Positions 38,077-51,395 of a stretch of 64,000 bases of DNA are shown here, in pieces. The position numbers and the translations under genes were made by a program. Numbering within the stretch: the stretch's first letter is position 1; each line of letters begins with the position of its first letter. Source of the DNA: Rhizophagus clarus (taxonomy: Eukaryota; Glomeromycota; Glomeromycetes; Glomerales; Glomeraceae); NCBI GenBank assembly GCA_015698045.1, contig BLAL01000017.1:124001-188000 (forward strand). The letters are read 5' to 3'. The notes under the pieces were generated by a model. The model searched no databases. It was not told the origin of the DNA and saw only the letters and a program-made list of their open reading frames with translations.

Positions 38077-39351
38077 ATGGTTTATTTTAGACCTATAAGA
38101 TCTTCTATGAAATCAAAGGAAAGACCTGAACTATTTTATTGTACCATAATATTCATGGCAGCTGTACTTATATCTTTTGTTCTTTTGGATCTGATTTATC
38201 CGTTTCCTGAGTCTGTCATATCAGGAGATCCTTGGTGGAGACATAATCATAGAATCGCTATCGTCACAGTTGTAGATAACGTAAATTATGACAATATTGC
38301 CGTGGTTGATACTGGAAAAGAAGTGAATAATAATAACATATCGACATCTAGTGATTATTTTAAGGCAATTAGTGTTCGAAATAAAAAGAGTTATGCTGAA
38401 AAGTATGGATATAAATTAGTTATTAAAGGGATTGAAGATTGGGATCGAGAAGCGGTAAATTATATAAAAATTCATATTAGTGAATTTTTTTTTCTTGGTG
38501 TAGCCTACCTAGTATGTAAAAGAATACCATGATCACCGAACGAATACTGGATGATTACAGGGCGAATATCAGACATCAACCGGACGAATATTAGTATTCG
38601 TGTACTAATTTACAAATTTAGAGGATATACCATATTTGATAAACGGTGATAAATCTGGTTAAAATGATTTTAATAATCTTCTTTTTTTTTTTCTTTTCCT
38701 TACGTAGTCTTGGGCTAATATACCGGCTTTATTAAAAACCATGAATGAATATCCAAATTTTGATTGGCTATGGTGGATAGATTCGGTAAGACATAGCAGA
38801 CTCTTTAATTCGTTAATAAAAAATCTTTTAGATTAATAACAATCTTTTCCTTGAATTTATCTCGTAGAAATTATTCGTTTCGAATCCTGTTAATCTTATA
38901 TCAACTATACTTCATAATATTACGTTATCACCAAAAAATGATAATAAAGAAATGATAATTAGTTATGATTGTTTTGGTATTAATACAGCATCATTTCTCA
39001 TACGTAATTCACATTGGTCTAGAAAATTTTTGAAAACTGTTTATAATCCTAGGTTATTCAAAGATTTAAAAGATGAAAGTATTGTGATGCAAACTTTGAT
39101 CGATTTTGAAGATGAAGTCGATTCAAGAATTTTATTTGTCCCTTTGGTAAGTTATATTAAAAGATGTTCTTTAAAAAGAGTCAAGAATTAACACATTTTT
39201 CTTTCAATAGAGAACTTTGAATGCTTTACCATTAAATAGTAGTTGTAGTAACGATCATCGTTATAAGTGGCATAATGATGATTTCGTTATGAGTTTAGCT
39301 GGATGTGAAGAACTACAAAAAGATTGTGAAAAACGGTTATTGATCGCTTAA
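38077..39351 (+). CDS. GT34-family (GMA12/MNN10-like) glycosyltransferase
   Basis: Four exons (38077-38454, 38708-38785, 38868-39146, 39211-39351) join to 291 codons. Residues about 19-41 are one membrane anchor, giving a type II Golgi topology. The region RIAIVTVVDN ... SVRNKKSYAEKYGYKLVIKG, then SWANIPALLKTMNEYPNFDWLWWIDS (127-152), is diagnostic of the GMA12/MNN10 family, which adds alpha-linked Man or Gal to Golgi glycans. C-terminal family text follows (NTASFLIRNSHWSRKFL ... RYKWHNDDFVMSLAGC). The metal-binding site usually follows WWID as D-x-D; here it reads WWIDSKLF, so the second Asp is missing. It may be a Mnn11-like non-canonical subunit or inactive. It is shorter than the roughly 350-400 residues usual for the family. 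Confidence 0.87.
38525..38615 (+). repeat. Dispersed GGACGAATA repeat, copy 3 (in GT34 intron 1)
   Basis: ACCGAACGAATACTGGATGATTAC, GGGCGAATATCAGACATCAACC and GGACGAATATTAGTATTCG follow each other; the last is an inverted repeat of TAATATTCGTCC type. The copy sits inside intron 1 of the GT34 gene. Confidence 0.7.
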
Positions 39352-39687
39352 ATAAGAATTTTTAAAAAAGGTAGAAGTATCAGTAAAAATATAGTTAAAA
39401 TGAAAAAATATATATATATTTACTATTTTTGTTATAGGTCATAAAAAAAAAATTTTTCTCAGGTTTCATAGTATCTTATTTGGTTATGAGAATGAAAATG
39501 AACACAGAAGAAAATTTTTGTGAAACAGATCGTCTTTTGAACATTATTTCGGACGTAACATAAATAAAACTCCCGATTTTCTTTTTATTTTCTTAATTGT
39601 TATCTTTCTCTAAAAAAATTTTTTTTTTTTTTTATTTGACGGAAAAATTTAAAAATCTTGTTCTTGATTTCTTAAATTTCTTTCAAT

Positions 39688-41397
39688 ATGTCGCCTTCTG
39701 AATTTTATTCTAGCCTTTCAAAAGATTTAACGACGTTATTAACAGATACATCGGACTATAATATGATAATTACTGTAGGTGAAGAACCTGATGTGAAAAA
39801 ATATTATGTTCATTCAAATATTTTAAGAGTTAGAAGTAAATATTTTTCTAAAGCCGTTAGTGCAGATTGGGCTAGAAAAGAAAATGGAATTATTTTATTT
39901 AGTAAACCAAATATTGAAAGTGATGTCTTTGATATTATATTAAGGTGAAAAATTTTTTTTTTTTTTTTTATTTTTTTTTGGGTGGTATTTTTTTTTTTTT
40001 TCGTTAAATCGTTATTTTCTTTTGATCAAAAAAAAAAAAAAAAAAAAATATTTTTTTTTAGGTTCATTTATGGAGGAAAGATTTATTTTACCGAGAAGAT
40101 GAGTCCATCAAAAATATTTGATTGTTTAAAGGCAGCGGATGAATTATGTCTTGACGAATTTCTAGATTATGCACAAACTTATCTTTTAGAACGTAAGGAA
40201 TGGTTAAAAGATAATTTATTTTTATTGTACCGGGATACATTTCAACCAAGTTCTCTAACGAAATTACAAGAATATTGTATAAATCAAATTCGAAAATATC
40301 CTTTAAAATTATTTAATTCAGCAGATTTTATTACATTACCAAAAGTATGTTTAGAAGAATTGGTTCAAGATGATCTTTTGGAATTAGGTGAATTACAATT
40401 ATTCGAAAAATTAATTGAATGGGGTATTGCTAATACAGAAGATTTAACTCAAACAAATATTAATAAATTTAGTGAAAAGGAATATACATCATTATTCCTC
40501 ACACTTGAAAAATTACTTAAGCATATTAGATTTTATCATATGGATAGTAATGATTTTTATTTAAGAGTTACACCTTTAAAATCAGTATTAGGAACGAACT
40601 TTTACGACGAAATGGAAGTTTATCATAATAAATCGACTACAACTACAAAAGAAAGAGATGATTCTTCTATTCCTAAACCGAAAAAATTCATTAATTTATT
40701 ACCAAATCGTGGGGCGATAATATCAAAAATAATGAATTCACAACAAGGAGCAATAATTTCAAGTTGGATTGATAGAAAAGATTTAGGACAAAATGATAGT
40801 GTTTTTTATACTACAGAAAATAATCCTTATAATTTTAAATTATTATTAAGGAGTAGTAAAGATGGTTTATCATCATCTACTTTTCATAGTAAAATTAAAA
40901 AATGTAGAAGTACCATCACATTATTTAAATTAAAAAATCATGATGATTTTTTTATTGGTGGATATAATCCTGAGGAATGGGATTCTCCTTTGTGGCCTAA
41001 ATTTAAATCTAGTAGTAACGCATTTTTATTTAGTTTTTCATCTGATGAAAGGGTTAATAATAATAAAGATCAACGAGATGAAGATTTAATTCAACCCGAA
41101 AATATTATTACGGATAAACAAGGAAGAATAGCAAGAATAAGAAAGGAAGATGAAAAATTTGCTTTAAATTTATGGAGAAGTACTGGTCCAAGTTTTGGTA
41201 AATTTGATATTTTAATGCAAGCCGGAGGAATTAGACTTAAACATAATAGTTACGTTCCAAATGTTATACCTTTACAAGATGGGGAAACTTATAAGATTGA
41301 AGAATATGAAGTATTTGAGGTTACTCAAAAAGTTGATGAAGGTAGAGGAGAAAAGGATACGGAAAGTAATGATGTAGTTGTTGAAATAAATGAATAA
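39688..41397 (+). CDS. BTB-BACK-TLDc domain protein
   Basis: Two exons (39688-39944, 40062-41397) join to 530 codons. Residues 5-115 are a BTB domain (DLTTLLTDTSDYNMIITVGE ... VHSNILRVRSKYFSKAVSADW ... FIYGGKIYF). Residues 120-230 are BACK-like helices. Residues about 260-510 are a TLDc domain (GAIISSWIDRKD, YNFKLLLRSSKDGLSSSTFH, IGGYNPEEWDS, FLFSFSSDE, GPSFGKFDILMQAG and the final YEVFEV strand). BTB-BACK proteins commonly adapt substrates to Cul3 ligases, and TLDc domains occur in oxidative-stress proteins; this pairing is massively expanded in Rhizophagus. The acidic tail is probably unstructured. The intron is a 117-bp A/T run. A second in-frame start at 39982 lies within that intron and is not used. 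Confidence 0.93.
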
Positions 41398-42023
41398 TGG
41401 GTAAATCATCATAGAATATTTGATTTGTGTTTGTATTTTTATTTGTATTTTACCGTTCTTTTGTATTTTACCGTTCTATATATGTATTGTATATTGTTAT
41501 TAATGTCATTCTATAATCAATTATTAGAATAATTAAAATAATTAAGTTCTATTATTGTAAATTATGTAAATCATCTATTCATTCTAACAATTATTAAATC
41601 TATCACAATATTCTGCCATCTCTAAGTTAATTAGTCCACCACAAATGGCCGAGTTGCAAACTAAAAGCCCACAAACTAATTTTTATGGCGTAGAATTATC
41701 AGTGTTTTAATTTTCAAGTACGCCACCAACTAATCGCTTTCTGGTTATCGTCAGCTGTACATTTTTTTTTTGACTAAATTATTATTCGATAACGTTTTTT
41801 ATTCATTGTAAGCTGATTTTTATCTCAGCATCACCTTTTAAGACCGGTGAACCATCAGTTGAAAATATAAAATTTCAGTTAACAATATTTCGAATCTATT
41901 ATGATCGTGGTTGAATTCTCTCGTCTATACTTTTACAATGGCTTGAATCTTTCGTTTAAAAGTCGAAATTCTCGCATCACATATATATAGCGAAATTATG
42001 GAGTTTTAGATACGGACCTGCCG
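41398..42023. other. Intergenic
   Basis: AT-rich 3' flanks of two converging genes; nothing recognised. Confidence 0.5.
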
Positions 42024-42239
42024 TCAACAAGCATTTGAATGTCTTGATCGATTACAAGCTCTAGTAAAACACGCTAAAAATAATCCTATGATAAGAATTA
42101 AAGAAGTTATTAATGCCGCTATAAGATAAGGTTCATATTTATGAAATTGTTCATTTTTGTCTTCACTTTTAACAATAGTGAAGTTTGAAAATAATAATAA
42201 TAATATATATGTGAAATTATTTTTTTGAGTTTTATTCAT
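42024..42239 (-). CDS. Possible small single-pass membrane protein
   Basis: A 71-codon frame with two clear hydrophobic segments: a signal-peptide-like start (FTYILLLLFSNFTIVKS) and a membrane span (YLIAALITSLILIIGLFLAC) followed by a basic Cys-containing tail TRACNRSRHSNAC. That order fits a type I membrane microprotein, or the first exon of a longer gene. No homologue is recognised. It could be chance in AT-rich DNA, but hydrophobic segments ending in a basic stop-transfer sequence are less expected by chance. Confidence 0.4.
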   Translation of the reverse strand: MNKTQKNNFTYILLLLFSNFTIVKSEDKNEQFHKYEPYLIAALITSLILIIGLFLACFTRACNRSRHSNAC

Positions 42240-43059
42240 GATTTTTCTTTTTTAAAAAAAGATTCGAATGGAAAAGATATAATTTTATTTTGATGTTCGA
42301 ATCCTTTTAAATATATATATATTTTTTTTTACATTAAGATTTTTTCTAAAAAAGTCAAGATAATAAATTAGCCGAAATGATTACTATTAAAAATTAATTA
42401 AGTAATTAATCAATCTTGTAAATCGTCGTAAGCGTATGTGTTGTATTACAATTATTATAATGTGTATACCGTCGTCCTACGAAATTTCTTATTGTCATAG
42501 CCTCATGGGGACAATTATATCAAGACAAAATTTCACATTTGTATTTATGTATTTAAATATTGTATCTCAATTTTGGCAATGCAATGTAAATTTTATCATA
42601 AATGATTTGTTGTGTACTTATTTGGGCAATCGTTGTTCAAGACATAAAATTGCATGTGATATTAATAAAATTAAAAAGGTTTAATAGCAACTATATGTAA
42701 ATTTCTCAAGGTTCTTTACAATCACTGAGCGCATAGTAATCTAAAATACTAGTACTTTATAATTACTATATAAAAAAATAATTATTTATGCTAATCATAA
42801 TAAAGGAAAAATAATATTTCTGTTATTGGATTTTATGGGTCCAGAAATAAAAAATTGTATTGTGATTTCAGATTATGCAAAAGACAATAGAAAAATATTC
42901 TGTGTTCTTTTTAGTTAGAAATGTAAGTTTCAAATTTCTACACAGTATAAAAGTTTCTTGACATATTATAACATTAATTACATTATAATATTATATTTAC
43001 ATAACAATATAAGTATGAACTATAATTACTTCATATCAAATAATATTTGTATAATAAAT

Positions 43060-43400
43060 TGTCATAAATTTGTCTTCAATTAATATATTTGTCTAATAAA
43101 TTTGTCTTCAGTTAATTTAAAAATCCTTTGTTTGTCTTTAATTAATTTAAATTCTTTGGACCAATTTTATCTTTAAATCCTTTGACTAATTTATGTCTTA
43201 ATTAATTTTAAATCACTCGTCTAATTTTTGTCTTTAATTGAATTAATTTTAAATCCCTCGTCTAATTTTTGTCTTTAATTAAATTAATTTAAAATCCTTT
43301 GTCTAATTTTCATTTTTAATTAATTAATTTAAAATTCTTTGTTTAATTTTACCTTGTTTAATTTTTATCTTTAATTAATTTAAAATCCCTTGTCTTTGAG
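43060..43400 (+). repeat. Minisatellite, ~45-bp unit (TTGTCTTTAATTAATTTAAA...)
   Basis: At least seven imperfect units of TTTGTCTTTAATTAATTT, then AAATCC(C/T)T(C/T)GTCTAATTTT, follow one another. Lengths differ by small indels, for example ATTAATTTAAAT versus AATTGAATTAATTTTAAAT. Confidence 0.85.
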
Positions 43401-46400
43401 TGAAGAAAATGCCATTTCTTATCCAAAATTACACGGCGCGTTATGTAGTTAATTCAAGTATTATGGCTAGGTTAGACGCTCATAGGATAGCTCAAATGCT
43501 GGTTTTCATGAAGTCTTGCTTAATATTTTGAATCTTTTCACATTAATATAATGAATTTTTTTACTATGTATAGTGATTGATTTCCACACCGACCCGTTTA
43601 TGCAATGCTCTCTATCGCTAAATTTTTAGAATTTCATGACCGATAGTATTCTTTATACTGTTTTAATATATCATACAGAACTTTTTAGATTTTTCTGCAG
43701 TAGACCAAACATGAGATTAATGCGTCCAAAAGATTTTTGTATTAATAATTAGTGATAAAATATATATGCACATGAAATATTTTTGAGTTTGTATTTTATA
43801 CAACCTTCTTGTTCCTTGAAAATTTAAATGCGTAATCTTTGATTCGCAAGTGCATTATCACATAATTGAATAATTGATGCATGATACATTGGTCATATTA
43901 CATGATCAAAGTTACATCAATATTCTCGATTGTTGGAAATATTTTTTTGCTCCAAACGAAATTATTCCATTTTAGAAAGTTCTCTTGCAGAACATCATAA
44001 TTTTGTAAATGGGAATAAAAATGCAAATTTTAAAATTTTTATATATAAAAAGAATTGGAATTTATTAAATTTATTATTTTATAACGGCATGACATAAGTA
44101 CCTTATTATATGATATATTTTATTGCTACTCATACATTTTTTATTAATAAAGTTTTACTTGCATTAGGCTTTAATTGTTATTTAAATTTTATCAGTATAT
44201 GGATTATTTAAAAGAACACACGATGCCATTATACTGTATATAGTGTATACTGTATACTTAATCTTACCTAGAATTGGAGATGAAAGTTGAGATTAAAGCT
44301 GGGTATTTAGAAAATTCTAAATTTTCTCGATAGTAAAAAAATTGAAAATGGTTTAAAAATATTTCCTTCTGCGTCATAATTTGCGTCCTTTTATACGTAA
44401 TAACTGAGATTAGACTAGGAAATACATTAGGTGCCTTCCAATTTATAACAGCAAGTGGTTCATGTCCAATAATAAAGATTCAGGGGAGGAAATTGGAGAA
44501 TTCGTTCGCCAATTCAGTTTATTATGATTTCTCAATTTTTGTATTAACGTTAAGAAATTAATTCCGATAGCAAATTATGTCTTTCACTCTTTAAAGCTAT
44601 ATAGTTTATTGTATACAAATTACAAATCCGTAAAAAGAATTAAAATATTCAGAATTCGCCAATTATAAGTTATTCTATAAGAGAATTTTCTTAAGTGCAT
44701 TCAAAACTTCCAAGATCATGTACTGTATAACTTGCCGCTGATTCATACGAACCTTCAATCTTCTAAAGGCTGACGGGAGACGTTATGATTTTATAAATTG
44801 TGCTGTAATCCAAAGATCAGTCGTACCAAAGCACGGATCACATTCGTGACAGTTATGGACAAATTCAAACGTTAAATATCATCTTATTACAACGAAAATA
44901 AGAAAGCATCAGTTTGTTTACCACTATCATTTCTACCACTCAAAAGCCATTTTCTGTGAAGAAGATGATAACCCTGCTATCGATTCTTCATCAACATCCA
45001 TTAATGAAGTTTTATTGGATAAATATTTGGATTAATTATTTGAATTAATGACACTACTACTTTTATTCCCCAAGAAATAGGTATCAGCTAATAATCTCTC
45101 CTGGAAGATCAGTTTAACTAATGTAATAGATCGATAATTAATTATTGTAGTTGTTGAATTCTTCGTTATCGAATATTTTAGTAAAAAAATGTTTTCGTAA
45201 TCCAGCTTGCTCGAGCTTCAATAAGATACGATTGAAGATATTTACCGTGTCAATTAGTCCGAAGCGTTCATCAAGTTCAACAAAAAATCCATGGTTAAAA
45301 CACTACTAATTTCATTTCCGTAGATAAAAAATAACAATACATCTAAATTTAAATAAATAATAATAATTAATAGCTATCTTAAGATTCTGTCAAATATTTC
45401 AAAAGTACAGTATATCCGAGAAATTTTTGATAACGATCAATCGACCATTCTTATCAAGCTCATCATTTTCATCCATAGATTATGTCATTATTAAGGGCTG
45501 ATCAAAGGTAATAACCGGTTAAGGTTGATTCCAGCCCCTAAGCTAATTAGTCTCTAATAAAGAAAAAAGTTTCTTTAATTACATGATGCGCGTGACATAT
45601 AATTTGGATCCTATTACCTCAATTTTTACAGGTAAAGTTTCACTTGGAGAACATAAAGTAATGGATCTTTTTGTACGATGCCAGTCGATACCTTCTTTCA
45701 AAACGCAAATAGGGTATAAGGTTTCTTTTCTTGGCTCTGCTTTTCCTATTTTTAAATGATTTCTTAAATTACAGTACTGTTAAAGTATCTTGTAAATACA
45801 AGCACCACAAACCTTCACATACTTTGTAAATTGTGCCCGAATAGCAGAAAATATTTTCAGCAATGATTTAGGTATTCTGTTGTTACTGTGCATTAAGACG
45901 ATCGCAGATCAAATTCAACGAATTTTATCAAAATAGCCACGACTTTAAAAAAAGATTCTAAATAATTTAATTGTCTGTCAGTTAAGATTGTCAGTTAAGA
46001 TTGTCGGTTAAATGGATTGTCGGTACCTCAAACCAAGTTGCCAAGTGCATAAATACGCACGCTTGATTTAGACAATATTTCTTTATAACCTTTTAAATTC
46101 CTAAAATTCATACATCATGAATATCGTTTCACCATACTCATATGATTCAAATAGTTTAAGGTCACGATGGATCAACTAAAATAGTTTGTCATTGCGACCT
46201 AGTTTTACAAACTAAAAATTATACTTGCATAATATCAAAAAATTATTATTGACTCTTGGAATAACAAATAACTGTACGCTGAATTACTCAGCAAATAATG
46301 ATAAGCCGTTTCATTATATTAATCCCCGACTTTTTATTATCATATGGTTTTATATTGATGATTAATCTAGTATCGTAAATATACTATTGTCGAAACGAAA

Positions 46401-47180
46401 GCTAAATATATGGATTGGTTAATATGAATAGGTATTAATTGCTTACTAAGTTTTTAAATGTCTATTTTACATGCAAGCTAAAATACATCATATCCATCAA
46501 TTGTTAAGAAAAATTAATATGAAGTGAGAATTTTCTTATAAAATATTCTAGAATATTTTTAAAATTGTATACATTTACGATCTTGGACTGAAACCGAACT
46601 GATAACCAACCTGATAAAAAACCGGATCTGTAACCGAATTTTTTGCATTCCTACTTAAAATTTAAGATTACGTTAACGATTAGATCGATAAATCTACTGA
46701 CGGCAAGTATGTTCGTTTATTAATTCCTATTAATAGAGCGTTAGTCTTGCAATTAAAGTATGAGACTTGAAACGGGAAAATGCATGAGATTATTCAAGGT
46801 AATTAATTCTATATCACATATTTTTTTTTTTCTTTCTTTGTCATGATACAACATACGGAATGGGTAGGCATATGAAGGTAAAAATATGAGATATAAAGAA
46901 ATCATTTGATTGTGTATCTATATTTATTATAATTTTATGAGATTAGACGCTTTTGGGAAATATCTAACACAGCATCGCTACCAACGTTCCTAATGATGGT
47001 AAATTGGATCAAGAAATAAAGTTGCAAATCTTTGGGATTTGAATAAGAAAAAGAATCATACTTTTCAATTCTCTCCTCGCTTCAATCAGAAATCTATCGG
47101 TTTATCATTATAGCCTACACACTTTTTTTTAACCGGAAAATATATTATGAAATAATATATTTCGCACTGTAGTTTCAGAA
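43400..47180. other. Gene-poor stretch with scattered relics
   Basis: No convincing gene. A 58-codon frame at 45583-45759 (MMRVTYNLDPITSIFTGKVS...) has balanced composition and could be a relic or tiny gene, but no domain or conserved partner is visible. Short repeated words such as AACCGAACTGATAACC near 46590-46640 occur. Confidence 0.4.
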
Positions 47181-47189
47181 CAATTTATA

Positions 47190-47500
47190 TTGGCAGTCAA
47201 GATGGAATCGGAACGCAATAGAATGCGTAAGAAAACTTTTTATAAAAATTATAAGACAAAAATTGATGAAAGTGTAAAAGAACATTATCATATTATACAA
47301 GAGTGGAATTTCGCTGCGTTAGAAGGTGACAGTCGCTTTGAAATAATGATTTTTATCATATTCGAGTTTACTTCGTCATAAAACGCATTACGTTTTTGGT
47401 GTTTAGTTTTAATGTCTTTAGTTAAAAAACGACCTAAACGACGTTTATTATTTGATGATTACAACCACCAATGCAAACGCAATGATAGTGATTTTAAGTA
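47190..47500 (+). pseudogene. Possible relic of a basic protein
   Basis: A 63-codon frame with balanced composition (MESERNRMRKKTFYKNYKTK...) is followed, in another frame with no clear intron, by VKKRPKRRLLFDDYNHQCKRNDSDFK and a stop. Either a decayed gene or coincidence; no family recognised. Confidence 0.25.
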
Positions 47501-49183
47501 GTACATCTGAATGTCGTCAAACGCTATATTTATAGTTACTATGATTTACGGGTAATATGGGCACCATTGCAAATTCATATGTGTGAGTCATTAATTATAA
47601 TTTTTATAATTAATATTTATAAATTTATTGTTTTATCACGATATCGTTAAAAATTTAAAATATGTTTTCCTCTTTAGGTTCAATGTTTACTTAATCCTCT
47701 AATTTACTCAAAGTCCGGAATGAATTTATAATTATTAAATATTTTATAAAAATATGAATCCTAATCCTTTTGGGTTGTGAAAAGCTAAGACATTGAATCT
47801 TTTTTGACGAAGTTGGGTTATGCGTTAAACAAAAATACAAAAAAAAATAATGAATTGCAAAATAGAATCTAAAGTAAGTTTTAAAATAAAACAGTTTTAA
47901 CTATATTAATAATTTATAAATTAATAATTATAAATTATAATTATAGTTCGTGGGTGAATCGACAAGATTTTTTCTAGTTTCGCCAAATCTTTTGATGTTA
48001 ACCAAATTACTCTATATACAAAATATTAATAGAAAACCTTGTCAAGAGTTATATGAAATTTGATCTCTCTTCATATGACCGAAAAAGCATTATCGGTATT
48101 TAATATTATTTTTTATATGTTATTTGCGTGCGAGAAATTGCAAGATATGACAAAAATTACGGAAATTCACGATTTGACCGATATGATGAATGAATGCTAA
48201 GTTCAAATTAGTTAACATTAACTGTTAACGTTATATTTACCGTTAATAATTATTACGTATCTGGTATGAATTCACACACATATACTGTATTAGGATAATC
48301 ACGTGTAGGATTTTAGATTTACAATTAATGTAATTTTGATCTGACAAATTTTCGTATTTTAATTATTTTATAAACAAGTTAACAGGGAAGTTGTGACTTG
48401 TGAATGATTGCATATGAATTAAAATAGTAATATTAACCGTATTAAAAAGAGTACTAGAAAAATTTTTTTTTTATTACATTAAATTTCAGTTGACGAAGAT
48501 TAGTATCATTTTAAATTTATAATTAAAATTTAACATTTTTTTTAATATTCGTATAATTATTTATTATTTGTAACAATAATAAATATTATTCATTAATTTT
48601 GCGAAAAAATTTAACAAAAAAAGAATTTATTCTATCATGTATAAGAATTTTTTTTTAATTATTCAATCATTAGGTTTTTTATATGAAAAAAAAACGCATT
48701 TAAATAAATTTTAATTAAAATACAATACTATAAAAAAACAAATTTCTAAATTCTTTTAACAATGTGATCATATGATCATATTACGACTTTAGGTTACACA
48801 TTTCTGTTACAAGTATGTTGAATAAAAAAAGCTTTTGTAACGTATAAGAAATGTTCCCTTACAATATTGTCACTTGATATCCTCTAGACTCAGTATTATT
48901 AATTTTTGTTAACAATCTATCGGTAAAATTAATATATACTTCTCAATTTTTTAAATCGTTATTCATTTTATTTTTCTCTTTAAACGGGTCTCCATTTAAT
49001 TGCTGTTTACTATGTACTTTACAGAAACCCAGTGATTTTTTGCTAATAAGCATGTAAATTAGCCGCAAATTCGCATCAATTATGTAATTGCATGTTATGT
49101 TAGCAAACTAGTCACGAATTGTAAAAACATCGCTATAAACAACAAATTAGTTTCAAAATCTTATAAAAATATATTATTTGCTT

Positions 49184-49949
49184 CTAAAAAAAATAGAGAA
49201 ATAACGAGCTATGAACACCTATGGTAAAGACTATTGAAGAAATACCCACTTGTATCTCCAAAATCTTCAAATCCATGGTGAAATCTTCAAACTGACTTTT
49301 ATATTGGATGCAAATACTGAAGGTGATGATGGTAATCTGGAATTGAGAAGGGTAGTCTTGTATGTCAACAAAGGCAAGCTCAAAGCAAGGCACATAGGGT
49401 AACTCTCCTTCAAGAAACCCAGTTTCTTTCAGCACACAGCGTGTTACGCCTATGGTATTGGCTAAAGACTATCGAAGAAATACCCACCTTGTATCTCCAA
49501 AATCTTCAAATCCATGATGAAATCTTCAAACTGATTTTTATATTGGATGCAAATACTGAAGGTGATGATGGTAATCTGGAATTGAGAAGGGTAGTCTTGT
49601 ATGTCAACAAAGGCAAGCTCAAAGCAAGGCACATAGGGTAACTCTCCTTCAAGAAACCCAGTTTCTTTCAGCACACAGCGTGTTACGCCTATGGTATTGG
49701 CTAAAGACTATCGAAGAAATACCCACCTTTTTGCATTCATATTCATCAACATTTGTTGCCAGGCCGTCTTCTTTGATAAAATTAATATCCATTTTCGAAA
49801 GAGGAGAAATTTGGAAATAGTCCATAAAGAGGCAGCCATGTTATTAATAATTCCGGATTCTTCATATCCATTTTGAATATTTGGAAACAACTCAAGTAAT
49901 AGATGTTCCATATCTTTAAGTTAAAGGACTTCGTATTATTTTTCGCCAT
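49184..49949 (-). pseudogene. Degenerate gene of unknown family with internal tandem duplication
   Basis: Reading from 49949, MAKNNTKSFNLK breaks frame and continues as MEHLLLELFPNIQNGYEESG ... MAASLWTISKFLLFRKWILI ... TAWQQMLMNMNAK (start 49911), then shifts again into a segment TGFLEGELPYVPCFELAFVD, IQDYPSQFQITIITFSICIQ, YKNQFEDFIMDLKILEIQGG. The latter segment occurs twice because its DNA is duplicated with a 238-239-bp period, which itself shifts frame. The composition is protein-like and nearly identical between copies, but the frame cannot be read through. I do not recognise the family. Confidence 0.55.
49210..49735. repeat. Tandem duplication, 238-239-bp unit, about 2.2 copies
   Basis: The phrase AGAAATACCCAC falls at 49238, 49476 and 49715. 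Between them the text from TTGTATCTCCAAAATCTTC to CAGCACACAGCGTGTTACGC is nearly identical (only a few differences, for example GACTTTTATA / GATTTTTATA). The high identity means a recent duplication. Confidence 0.95.
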
Positions 49950-51126
49950 TGTGATTAAAGGTCTTTCATTGTGGTCAAGATTTTTTTATTGTTTCTTTAA
50001 ATAAATTTTTTACGAGAAAGGTAGTTAAGGACGTTTTGAAGTTGGAAAAAGTTTGAGAGTATATATACATTTCTGAATACATTATGGTTTATATAATATG
50101 CTTGTTATGATACTTCGGAGAAAAAAAAAAATATATAGCAATTATGATGCGATTTGACTAAGCGTGATAAAATATGACTTTATACCGATCTGGTCCTGAC
50201 TCATGTAGAATCATTTAAAGTTTTAAATGATATAAAAAAGGAAGTTTTGTATTTGTTTATTTATTATTATTTTTTTTTTTTAAGAACACATCTAAATTAA
50301 TGAGTTACATGTGACTCACTCTTTGCATCGTGATCGACAAATATTTTTCGATCATTTTAAACCTTATACCGCATAGTTTGATTTGTATTAATATACAGTA
50401 TTTCGTAACGTGATGCTGTACTGTAGTAATTTATAATTAATGAGTCACAGAGTCAATTTCATGACTCATAATTATTGCATTATGAGTAAACATGAGTCAC
50501 GATGTATATAAAATTTCAATATAATATTAACTAATACTAATACAAAAAATTTTTTTGACTTTAAACGTGTTGTTAGCGACAAGCCTCTATGTATTATTGT
50601 AATCTATTGCTATGAAGAAGGTTTTAAATAGAGGTTATACGTTAGTGTTATACAAATATTTGTGTTGAAACTTATTTATTTTAGATTTTGAAAAGTAGTT
50701 GTGCCCGCAACTATATAGTGGCATCCTTGAATCTGTGACGTTTTTTAAATTACGTCCACCACGTGATACTATTGAAGGTTCATAGATGAAAAAGATTGCT
50801 TGGTGGAGTTAGAATTTACGTTCTTTTAAAGTGAAAGGGACCATTGTTCGAGGTTGAAGAATTCTAGAATTTGTATCAGCGAGAACATCAAATAAAGTTC
50901 GTTTAAAGCAATCTACAGACCTGTGTTACAAAATCATTTGCAAAACGTTTTTTTAATCAGTGATCCAATTTAACAACACGAGCGTCACCCACAAAAAATG
51001 GTAGCCGGATTTATTTTGCCGGGCTACATATAAATAATAGGACGTGACAAATAATGAGTGATGATTATGATTTTTTATATTTAAAATTTTCGTCCCCAGA
51101 ATAATTATAAAATCGAAGAACATACA

Positions 51127-51327
51127 GTGTTTATGAAAAAAACTGAAGAAGAACAGCTGGTGATTCGGGATATACTAAAGTGGTTCGCATTTTTTAATAC
51201 CAAAACCGTCTCACTTGTCGCAAAATGCCTAGTAAGAATATATCCAGGGTCGATGAATGTAAAGGAAATACAAGCGAACAACAAGTTTCAACTATTCAGG
51301 GAACCCGAGAGCGAACCGAAATCTTGA
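51127..51327 (+). pseudogene. Coding relic, unknown family
   Basis: A 66-codon frame with balanced composition (EEEQLVIRDILKWFAFFNTK, TVSLVAKCLVRIYPGSMNVK) that opens upstream without a start (NYKIEEHTVFMKK). It lies just before another relic and may belong to the same dead gene. No domain recognised. Confidence 0.3.
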
Positions 51328-51395
51328 GAGAAAGTTGATAGATTGTTAAACTATCAACAAAAATATCATTAAAGTTCGCTAACGAAGTAATTGTA

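Noticed and set aside
42436..42684. 82-codon plus-strand frame rich in Ile/Cys
   Set aside because: No domain, no hydrophobic pattern consistent with a membrane protein, AT-rich chance frame more likely.
43060..43400. Regularly spaced repeat considered as a CRISPR-like array
   Set aside because: Units are contiguous with no unique spacers, and the genome is eukaryotic; it is a minisatellite.
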